NCBI GenBank assembly: GCA_022495995.1
Contig: JAFEMH010002095.1
Span: forward strand, 310,001 to 374,000
Reading direction: 5' to 3'
Length of the DNA stretch: 64,000 nt
Source: Adenophora triphylla var. japonica
Taxonomy: Eukaryota > Streptophyta > Magnoliopsida > Asterales > Campanulaceae
Both the position numbers and the translations under genes were made by a program. A model generated the notes under the pieces. It was not told where the DNA came from. It was given only the letters and a program-made list of their open reading frames with translations, and ran no database searches. Positions 55,846 to 64,000 of this stretch are shown piece after piece; within the stretch, counting starts at the first letter, position 1, and the number at the start of each line of letters is the position of its first letter.

Positions 55846-57050
55846 GGTCGGGATTGACTGTTTGAGATGGGACCGTGAAAGGTCGCGATTGGTGATTGAA
55901 ATCGGACCGTGAAAGGTTGCGATTGAGACTTGAAATCAGACCGTGAAAGATCGCGATTGAGAATTGAAATCGGACCGTGAAAGGTCGCGATTGAGAATTG
56001 AAATCGGACCGTGACAGGTCGCGATTGAGACTTTGAAATCGGACCGTGAAAGGTCGCGATTGAGGATTGAAATCGGACCGTGAAAGGTCGCGATTGAGGA
56101 TTGAAATCGGACCGTGAAAGGTCGCGGTTAAGACTTGGAATCGGACCGTGAAAGGTCAAAGGATTGAGAATTGAAATCTGACAGTGAAAGGTCGCGATTG
56201 AGGATTGAAATCGACCGTGAAAGGTCGCGATTGAGAATTGAAATCGGACCGTGAAAGGTCGCGATTGAGACTTTGAAATCGGACCGTGAAAGGTCGCGAT
56301 TGAGGATTGTGAAATCGGACCGTGAAAGGTCGCGATTGAAGGACCGTGAAAGGTCGCGATTGAGGATTGAAATCGGACCGTGAAAGGTCGCGATTGAGAA
56401 TTGAAATCGACCGTGAAAGGTCGCGATTGAGGATTGAAATCGGACCGTGAAAGGTCGCGATTGAGGATTGAAATCGGACCGTGAAAGGTCGCGATTGAGA
56501 ATTGAAATCGGATCGTGAAAGGTCGCGATTAAGGATTGAAATCGGACCGTGAAAGGTCGCGATTGAGGATTGAAATCGGACCGTGAAAGGTCGCGGTTGA
56601 GAATTGAAATCGGACCGTGAAAGGTCGCGATTGAGGATTGAAATCGGACCGTGAAAGGTCGCGATTGAGGATTGAAATTGGACCGTGAAAGGTCGCGATT
56701 GAGGATTGAAATCGGACCGTGAAAGGTCGCGATTGAGAATTGAAATCGGATCGTGAAAGGTCGCGATTGAGGATTGAAATCGGACCGTGAAAGGTCGCGA
56801 TTGAGGATTGAAATCGGACCGTGAAAGGTCGCGATTGAGAATTGAAATCGGACCGTGACAGGTCGCGATTGAGAATTGAAATCGGACCGTGAAAGGTCGC
56901 GATTGAGAATTGAAATCGGACCGTGACAGGTCGCGATTGAGACTTTGAAATCGGACCGTGAAAGGTCGCGATTGAGGATTGAAATCGGACCGTGAAAGGT
57001 CGCGATTGAGGATTGAAATCGGACCGTGAAAGGTCGCGATTGAGGATTTA
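55846..57050. repeat. 34-bp minisatellite array of TAT-3
   Basis: About 35 units: GGACCGTGAAAGGTCGCG followed by ATTGAGAATTGAAATC. Each unit holds GACC-GTGAAA-GGTC, a short inverted repeat. Variants have GAGGATTGAAATC or GAGACTTTGAAATC, so some units are 35-36 bp. The long minus-strand frames here (56156-57064, 55563-56159) only reflect the repeat. Confidence 0.96.
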
Positions 57051-57453
57051 ATGGTGAGGACCATTATTAAATTTTAACGTCGGGAGACGGAATAGTAACT
57101 GGAATGTCCGGAGACATGATTGAACGTTTGAATGTCAAACGTCAACTGGACTGAATTTAACGTCAGGAGACGAGCGTTAGAAATGTCTAACTGGGGAATT
57201 TTTTACACTTTTGGGGGCCAAAAGTGGTAAAATTGAAACTGCAGAAAACTGAGGGGCCAAAGTGGCAAAAATTATTCTGGTGCAGTAAGAGTCCGGCCGG
57301 ACTTTTACTGAATCTGGCAAAGTCCTTTTCAGCGCCGAGGCCGAGAAAGGGAAGGTCATTTCTTCCATTGTTGCCGGCGAGAGAGGAGAGAAAAGAGAGA
57401 AAAATTCCAACCCAAATTGCAAGGTTTGCTCGAATTTGCGAAGGAAATTTTCT

Positions 57454-60166
57454 ATGGAAGGTGAAGGAGGACCAATGGCTCGTCATGGAAGGACCGATGA
57501 CGAAAGAACACGGTTGGTTCGGACCATTCGAACCATTGTTCACCCATTGAATCCGGCGGAGTTTTACCCGGCTAGGGACCGCCACAACTACAAGGGAGGG
57601 ATCGAGAGACAAGTAAGCTTCCTACAAATTCCATTAATTTTAAGAATGTGCATTCTTTAAATGTTAGAAATTTGCTAGGAATGAACTTAGGGATTTTGGT
57701 GCCCGAATTGGGGCTTTTGACTTTGCTATGAACCTTTGTCGAAATTGACTAGGATGTAGTTCAATTGACACTATGGGTGGATGACATAAAAATTTTGGTT
57801 GCAAAATTCCATGTCTAGATGCATTTTCCAAAATTAAAGTAGCTTTAATTCGGGACGGAGTAAATTTTTGAAAAATTCGAAAGAGATTTGAAAGTTCCGG
57901 ATTCGACGGAGTTTTCGAAATGTTTTGAAAGTTCCGGATTCGACGGAGTTTTCGAAATGTTTTGAAAGTTCCGGATTCGACGGAGTTTTCGAAATGTTTT
58001 GAAAGTTCCGGATTCGACGGAGTTTTCGAAATGTTTTGAAAGTTCCGGATTCGACGGAGTTTTCGAAATGTTTTGAAAGTTCCGAATTCGACGGAGTTTT
58101 CGAAATGATGGAAATATATGTAGGAAATGAATGAGAACCGTATCTGCATTGCATCCTTTTGACATGCGTTGGTGCATTTCTCGTTGACGTTGCTTCGTCT
58201 TGTTTGCTCCCATAGGGACAAAGGAGGTTGATACTCACAACCGTAAGAGTCGGGGTGCCTTTGAGGCGGTGCGAGCATTGTGGGACATTATCCCTGACGT
58301 GGCTCGAGAGGGAGAGAGGAGTCCGCGGCACTCGGTGCTTGACTCCGGGTCGGGCCGGGTTTATCGCTGTAGCCGCGATGTACCGATACGCCGAGGGCGT
58401 GTCCATGTATGTTGCTCGAGCGAGCACTCGTGGGATACGACCCACACTTTCCATTTCGATGGGGAGGCGACTATGACTCCCACGGATTTTGCCGCTATCA
58501 CCGGGTTGCCGACTTATGGCAACACGCCGGTGTGGGTTGATGGTTACACCCCGAGCAGCTTGTCTGGGCTGCCGGGTTTTGATATTACCGATGCCAGGGC
58601 TTAGGCATTCGGCACAGCCGATGGAGAGGCATCTCGAGGCGGGTGTCGCCGCTTATCCGCCGGGTCCTCGAGGATGACCGCGGAGCGCCCGGCTCGAGGG
58701 TTCCTTTGGTTTGCGCCGTCGCCGACTTTATTCCCGACTTCGACACGTCTTGTCACTTCCCTTGCTCGGCCGCCGGTAGACTTGGATGCCGTGAGGGGTT
58801 TGCGTGGGGGAGGCCGGACCGGCCGAGCTCTACCATTCCCCTCGGACAGTTCTCGCGGGGAGAGGAGCACTCCTTTAGCCGCTTCACGCCCGTCTTGGAT
58901 GTAAGTTCACGTACTTTTTCTCTTCCTTGCCTCTTTTATGTACTCGTATGTATCTCGCTTTGTAGCCGACATAACTTTCCATTCTCTTGTGTCCGGGTGC
59001 TACGAGGTGTTCAAACCGCAGCTCGGGACATCAAGGAGCCGTACCGACCCCCGTTCCCCGCCATGCCGGTTCGCGTAAGAAGGCGAAGAGGGCGGTCTCT
59101 TCGAGAGTTGGCACTCGAGTGTCATACGAGGAGATATCTCCGGCACCGAACCGGAGTTCTCTCGAGAGGATCCACTGACTCCGGTGGAGTAGGTTCGATG
59201 CCGTCGCCGCTCGCATTGCCGCCGAGACTACACGGAGGCGTAAGCTCCCGTGGGACTTCACCGCGACGCCATGTATCCGGGGGAGAGGGTGACTCGTCAA
59301 AGATAGGTGGGTCTCTTCCCTCGTGCCGGTGGATCCTCCGATGCACATGCAAAGATCCCCTGAGATGCCGATGGATGAGCCGGAGGGGTACATACAGGCG
59401 TATACTTTCTTTCCGAGTACATCATAGCGGGGCCGCCTATGATGTTTTCTTGAGGATGAGGCCGAGGAGCCCGCAGTGCAAAGATAGAGAGGGCGAGGTC
59501 CCCGGAGGTCCTCGAGATTTTCCGGTCCCGCGAGCTAGGCTAGCGCACGAGGGGCCGGATGGTTCGCGTAGCGACTTGTGATCCCGCTCCCGCCGAGCCG
59601 AGACCACGATACAGTGGCGGACCCCAATGCTTCGGTGAGCACCCTTTTTGATTTTCTCGCATTTGATAGTAGCATTCTCGCAAATGTTGCATCCGTACTT
59701 TCGCTCGCTTTCCGATGACTTTCCCGGTTCGCAGTATCCGGCCGTACGTACAATGACGCCACGAGGCCGGTGGACGGGTGGTCCGCCTACGCTAGGAGGC
59801 TCGTGGAGTTCATGCGGTGCGCCTCCTGAGGAGCGTGGACGTCCGTGATCGGGGCCGCCTAGGCCGAGAGATTCGCCTCGCTCCCACAAATGCGGTGGGG
59901 AGGACTTTACACAGGGTTCGCGCCCGCGGCGGAACGGCCGGATTTGGAGCTCCTTCTTCTCGCGCACTCGGGCGCGAGAGGGGGAGTCCTCGAGTTCGCG
60001 CACTCCGAGGGAGGCCCTTCGCCTATTCCCTACCGGGAGGAATTTGGCGAGTTCCTCGTTTGCGACGGATCCGGCAAATGGCGGAGCAAGACGTCGAGTG
60101 TACGGATGACGAGCAGACTCGCAGTAGTCCCCTTTACCGCTTTCTTTCTTTACCGCTTTGTTTAGA
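57454..60166 (+). pseudogene. Opposite-strand gene of TAT-3 resembling the plant mobile domain (PMD) family, broken
   Basis: Exon 1 (57454-57612) starts MEGEGGPMARHGRTDDER and has VHPLNPAEFYPARDRHNY before a donor GTAAGC. The acceptor CATAG at 58215 opens exon 2, which shows AFEAVRALWDIIPDVARE, MYRYAEGVSMYVARAS and the PMD hallmark DTTHTFHFDGEATMTPTDFA with AITGLPTYG. Later pieces in shifting frames (about 58660-58900) resemble the PMD tract ending SLGQFSRGEEHSFSRFTPVLD before a donor at 58901. Further frames to 60166 fit a long C-terminal part. PMD proteins occur both as host proteins (MAIN/MAIL type, in gene silencing and meristem maintenance) and in transposons. Many frameshifts and stops make this copy inactive. 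Confidence 0.6.
57884..58110. repeat. 37-bp minisatellite in the first intron of the PMD-like gene
   Basis: Six units of TTTTGAAAGTTCCGGATTC followed by GACGGAGTTTTCGAAATG. Each has the small inverted repeat TCCG-GATTCGA-CGGA. The sequence is highly regular. Confidence 0.95.
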
Positions 60167-60679
60167 CAAAATGCATGTATTTGTCAGAACAAATTTTGAT
60201 TTGAACCGTATTTGCAAAAAGGCGCCTGGGCGGAACTCCGTACTTCGCATATTTATTCTCGTGATCACCTTCGTTATTTTTGGCAAATAAGGAAGTAGGT
60301 TAATCAAAAATAAATAAAATAAGAAATGCATTAAAAATTGAACGGGTCAAAAATTAAGCATGTATGCACTAATTATTAATTATTTGCACCGTTGCACGAG
60401 CCCTGGCGGAAGGGATACCGATATTTGTTGCATGAAACCATGGGCAAGACGCAGATTTCTCAAAGGTGAACAGGAGTGGCTTGGAAATGTTTCCAATTTA
60501 GGGGCAATGGCCGCAGAGTTGACCAAGTCAATCGCAGAGGGAGTCCCCGGACTTGGAATGAATTTCCGTATTCTTTAAATTGCGCTTCACTTTGCAATTG
60601 TTTAAGAAACCGCGCATAGTTTTTTGTTCATCTCGGCTGAATTCTCTCAAGCTTCCAAGGTTCCTTTCATTTTCTCGAC
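60167..60679. other. Spacer between the two opposite-strand gene remnants of TAT-3
   Basis: AT-rich part at 60280-60390, then sequence leading to the next ATG. No clear promoter was fixed. Confidence 0.4.
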
Positions 60680-62157
60680 ATGGCTCCCTTTCCCAAGTTA
60701 TCGTCTCTGATGCAAGAGCGATATTTGGACAACTTTTATGGGTACGGAACCACACGAGGCGTAACAAAAGGTTTTTCGAAGGTCAGCATGGATTAAATCT
60801 GCTTGGGCTTTGAAGGAGCTCATGCCGCATTGGGATCTTTGAGAGCCGCGTCTCGGTTCCGGGACGCACGGAGGAATGTGTACAGCCTTTTCGTACAAAC
60901 GAAATCACTCCTACGTTTGAAGATTTCCGGGCCATTCGGGAGGACCCGAGACGGAACAGCCTAGTTCTTCCGTATGCCGGTGGCATGGCCACCGTTGAGA
61001 AGCTAGTGTCTTTGTTTGGTATCTCTACTGAGAAGCATACGGGATGCCGATACAGATACCGATTACGTTGACATTTCGGGACCGCCCGAAAGATTTGCCT
61101 GAGCCGAGGGGAGCGTCTTTCGTGGGACGCGTTTGCTCAGGCGCGATTGCTACTCGTTCACATTCACGTCTCGGGTGTGTGCCATCACAGCTGTCCTCGG
61201 ACCTAGCGAGGCAAAGGCCGGAGTGGGGAGACATCGTGCCATTGGTCTTGGGCGAGACGTTCTCGGGCATAGGCCGGATGGCGACCGGTAGCCGATACAT
61301 GTGGGGAGGGAGTCCCGCTATGCCGACCATGTGGCCGAGGGAGAGGCCGCAGATGATGCCCGAGGTGCCAATGTCTTGCGACGCTGGGTCTTTCTCGCGA
61401 CGTCCTCTCGGTGATGGGGCGATCAGCCGAGCCGGAGCTCGGATGGCCGACTTTGCACGCATCACTTGCGATGGTGGGTTCCCCATTGGAAGTTACAGAC
61501 TTGTAGGACCGCTCAGAGGGTCTCGTTGATCGTCGAGTGCCGGGCCGTCTCGCACGTCTTTCTATATTCCATCATTGGTTCTCGCGGCAAGACGGGCCGG
61601 AGCAGATGCCACCGACCGATCTCGAGTTATGCCGCTACCTTTGAGGTGGGATCTCGCGGATGGAAGATCCTTCGACGCTATTGTTGATCACCCGCCGGTG
61701 GCAATACGCGTCCTTTCCCCGCTGTGGTTCTCTTTCACCGGAGAGAGGGCATTGTTCGTCGACGCAAGATTCGAACCGGTACGAAGAGTGTATGGGAGAC
61801 ACGTATGGCTATCTTGTGGAGACGCGGGAGTGAGCCGTGGGTGCCGATCACCCGGGACAGCCTCGACCTTGAGGAGGACAAGCAAGGGCTAACCCCGGGA
61901 ATCGTACGGCGATGCCATGGCCGATTATGTGGCAAGTGCCGATCGGGAGGCCAATCAAAGCACCGCAATGATGGCTCGAAGCGAGGTGGCTCGAGACAGA
62001 GCTAGAGAAAGGGTCGCTGGACACCACAGCTTGACGGAGGCGTCGGGAAGAGTCCCCGAGCTGTAGAAGGCCTACCGGAATATTTCCCGCGAAGGTGAAG
62101 AACACTCACGGAAAAGGGAAGGGGAAGAAGGATGAAGGACCTAGTACGGGAAACTAG
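60680..62157 (+). pseudogene. Second opposite-strand gene of TAT-3, resembling the DUF7745 family, broken
   Basis: The start MAPFPKLSSLMQERYLDNFY is followed, in shifting frames, by a helix-rich part and a region that reads like the DUF7745 tract 'hFWDpxxxxFxfxxxExTPTxEEY' (here traces of ALMPHWDLESR and PTFEDFRAIREDP). Later traces are QIPITLTFRDRPKDLPEP and CSGAIATRSHSRLG. The C-terminal part has AMADYVASADREANQSTAMM and a basic tail ending at a TAG (62155-62157). DUF7745 proteins are plant proteins of unknown role often found near transposons. The assignment is from memory and needs a profile search. Confidence 0.45.
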
Positions 62158-62606
62158 GTTGACCTTGCCGCCCGTAGTATCCACCCATTGTCATTGCGTA
62201 CACATTAATTGATTAATGTTTTATTGTAGTTTTGCTAGCGTGTAGCGAGTCAAGAGTTGACCGTGCTTGAACTCATCAAAGAATGTTTTAACCGTTATGA
62301 ATTTGTAGGTTAAATGAAAAGAGTTTTTCGAAACACAAGCAATTGATGCTTATTGTATTTTTTTGTTTTTTAGACCGAACCAATGATGGCCGCCTACGTT
62401 CCCTTTTACAATTGGACTAAGGGGCTCAGTCACCGTAGTTCGACACTTTTAGGTGAATTTGAGAAAACAAAGACAAAAGAAGTGCGACTGCTTTTTACCC
62501 GGATCATTAGCGGAATGTATCCAAATGGGTATTACTCTTTAGCACTTTAATTTACCGAGGGGGACGGTGTATGGGGAAGGAGAGTTGACTCGTGCTCTTC
62601 CTCAAA
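62158..62606. other. Spacer between the opposite-strand genes and the end of TAT-3 pol
   Basis: AT-rich at 62200-62370, including a poly(T)/poly(G) mixed tract. It contains copy 4 of the CCTACGT motif. No coding frame recognised. Confidence 0.5.
62388..62442. other. Recurrent CCTACGT...CGTAGTTCG motif, copy 4
   Basis: GGCCGCCTACGTTCCCTTTT, then CACCGTAGTTCG about 25 bases later. Confidence 0.6.
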
Positions 62607-64000
62607 CGAAGTATCTCAGGAGCTTGCTTCCGTTCACGGGGTTAACGAAAGGGTTTCCGTCCAAGTCTCGCTAGCTTCATGGCTCCTCCGAGAAGATTCT
62701 TTGTACCACGAACGGTCCTATCCAGTAGGCTCCCACTTTCCGAGGGGATTGGTCTCGCGTAGGAGGCTTTTCCTTTAGCACCAAGTCGCCTTCGATGTCT
62801 CGGATCTTGACTTTCTTGTCGAATGCTCGTGCCATTCTCGCTCCGATAGGCTCGAGCGTGTTCCATGGCTTTCAATCTCGCGCTCGTCGAGTAGAGCAAG
62901 TTCGTCGTGACGGCTCCGTAGCCATTCGACTTCATTGATCCCGTTTTCCAAGAGGACTCCTGAGGGATGGAATTTCCAATTCCACGGCAACATCGCTTCC
63001 ATTCCGTAGGTAAGCGCGAACGGAGTCTCCCCGTGGCGGTTCTCGACCGATGTTCGGTATCCCTGCAGGGCTAGATGTAGCTTTTCGGGCGCTCCCGACC
63101 TCTCGGTGGTCATCTTTCCGATTATCATGGCGAGAGTCTTGTTGGCCGCCTCTACCGCACCATTGGTTTGTGGTCCGTAAGGAGAAGACTCCGTGACGTG
63201 TGACTCGAATTCGGCCGCAGCTGGTCACAATCTCCTTCAAAGCTGGGTCCCATTGCTCTGAGATGATCTCGCTGGGCACTCCGTATCGGCACATGATGTT
63301 CTCTCGGATGAACTCGGCCACCTTCTTAGAATTCGCACTTTGTACGATCCGGCTTCTACCCATTTGGTGAAGTAGTCGATCGCGACTAAAATGAACTCGT
63401 GACCATTGCTCCCCGGGAGGAGTGATCTTGCCGATGACGTCGATTCCCCATGTGGCGAAAGGCCATGGCGTAGTCATGCAATAGAGTTCATGAGGAGGGA
63501 TGTGATTGAGGTTGGAGAACCGTTGACATTTGTCGCAGCCTTCTGACGAACCGGATGCGCCTCCGTTTCCATTGATATCCAATAGTATCCCATACGGAGA
63601 ATGATCTCGTGTCAATGCTCGGCGTTCATGTGCGGACCGCAGTTCCGTTGTGAACTTCGCTCATTAGCTCGCCGGCTTTTTCTTTTGTTTACACACCGAA
63701 GGAGTGGCCCTCGTGGCGCTTCTTGTACAACATACCCCGTAATGACGAAATGGGATGCCAGCGCTTTAATGCCATCATGTTTTTGGCTTTGATCCCTTCT
63801 TTGTATTTTCCATCTTCATTTGTGAAGGAAGCTTCTCCGCTTTGGAGGTACCGGTAAACTGATTGTACTGTGGTTCGTCGATCGTTTCTTTTTCTTTTTC
63901 GATCTCACAAAGAATAGGCGGGTGTTTCCCGTCCGCCTATTCTCGAGGGGTTTTACCGCTTTCCCATCGGGAATTTCGACAAGAGAGGCGAGGGTTGCTG
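62607..64000 (-). pseudogene. TAT-3 integrase and end of RNase H, broken
   Basis: Minus-strand pieces in several frames: the linker before integrase (YKEGIKAKNMMALKRWHPIS; 63700-63850), the zinc-binding domain (SEVHNG... CDKCQRFSNLNHIPP), and the core (PWPFATWGIDVIGKITPPG, FIRENIMCRYGVPSEIISE). A C-terminal part follows (GETPFALTYGMEAMLP, NEVEWLRSRHDELALLDE), ending near LLRYFV at 62607. The expected DNG around the second catalytic Asp reads SEQWDPA here. With several frameshifts the enzyme cannot be made. The upstream RT lies beyond the window. Confidence 0.85.

Larger units (their letters stand above)
43403..64000 (-). mobile_element. TAT-2: Ty3/Gypsy element of the TAT lineage, hosting TAT-3, cut by the right window edge
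   Basis: Minus-strand order: gag (to 53185), protease, RT, RNase H, a second RNase H, integrase (to 48721), minisatellite, an opposite-strand gene (44529-47843), polypurine tract, 3' LTR. The second, archaeal-type RNase H domain after the normal one marks the TAT lineage. Its gag is interrupted by TAT-3 at 53185/53186, so its 5' LTR lies beyond the window. Pol carries a few frameshifts and one stop. Confidence 0.9.
53186..64000 (-). mobile_element. TAT-3: nested TAT-type element with opposite-strand genes, cut by the right window edge
   Basis: Its 3' LTR starts TGAAATTACCCGGG inside the TAT-2 gag. The internal part holds a 34-bp array, a PMD-like and a DUF7745-like gene remnant on the plus strand, then the end of pol (integrase, 62607-64000) on the minus strand. 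The LTR start and the GAGTCGCCACGC motif at 53287-53298 resemble TAT-1, so the two are relatives. Its 5' LTR and the second target duplication are outside the window. Confidence 0.85.

Noticed and set aside
56156..57064. 302-codon minus-strand frame in TAT-3
   Set aside because: It is the 34-bp minisatellite read through; no sequence outside the repeat.

Overview
The window looks like a transposon-rich stretch of an angiosperm nuclear genome, most likely a eudicot. The evidence is spliced genes with GT-AG introns, plant-type LTR retrotransposons, CACTA, hAT, Mutator-like and Helitron ends, and many MITEs with CTCCCTCCG termini. I cannot name the species. No bacterial-type operon, rRNA, tRNA or CRISPR was seen. 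Only one gene looks intact: a minus-strand CCCH zinc-finger/OST-HTH/RRM gene at 35415-37813. Everything else that is gene-like is a transposon gene or a broken or captured host fragment.

Left part (1-16395) is a three-layer nest. A potato-inhibitor-I-type protease inhibitor gene, of which only the 3' end remains (16232-16395), was hit by a Ty1/Copia element (minus strand, 1-16231, running off the left edge). That Copia was then hit in its reverse transcriptase/RNase H region by a Ty3/Gypsy element of the TAT/Ogre type, called TAT-1 here (422-12353). TAT-1 has near-identical LTRs of about 1.7 kb, a 5-bp target duplication CCATC, a tRNA-type primer site, a broken gag and no pol. It also holds two minisatellite arrays and a cluster of four covarying hairpins.

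Middle part (16396-34272) is DNA-transposon territory. A CACTA-type end with GGCACTTTT palindromes (16783-17157) is followed by several exon-like fragments in one orientation, which end at a Helitron 3' terminus (20506). A second Helitron appears to start at the next base and end at 31873. It carries a 2-oxoglutarate dioxygenase pseudogene that is split by an 8.15-kb CACTA element (22129-30278, target duplication TTA). The CACTA element contains captured exons resembling a GYF-domain gene, a GH1 beta-glucosidase and a pyruvate dehydrogenase E2 lipoyl domain, plus a 1.2-kb (ACY)n array. A 1.8-kb hAT element (32079-33883, 8-bp target duplication) has a similar trinucleotide array in the opposite orientation.

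Right-centre (34273-43402) holds the CCCH gene, its presumed 5' region, four Stowaway-like MITEs in a row, a hAT-type MITE rich in GGCCTAGGCG-like motifs, and a TTTTTA microsatellite.

Right part (43403-64000) is a second nest. TAT-2 (minus strand, 3' LTR 43403-44063) has a nearly complete pol with two RNase H domains. It also has an extra gene on the opposite strand with its own TATA box and introns. A third TAT element, TAT-3 (from 53186, running off the right edge), sits inside the TAT-2 gag. TAT-3 also carries opposite-strand gene remnants, one resembling the plant mobile domain (PMD) family and one resembling the DUF7745 family. All three TAT elements carry 30-37 bp minisatellite arrays. 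Most of the coding regions are broken by stops or frameshifts.
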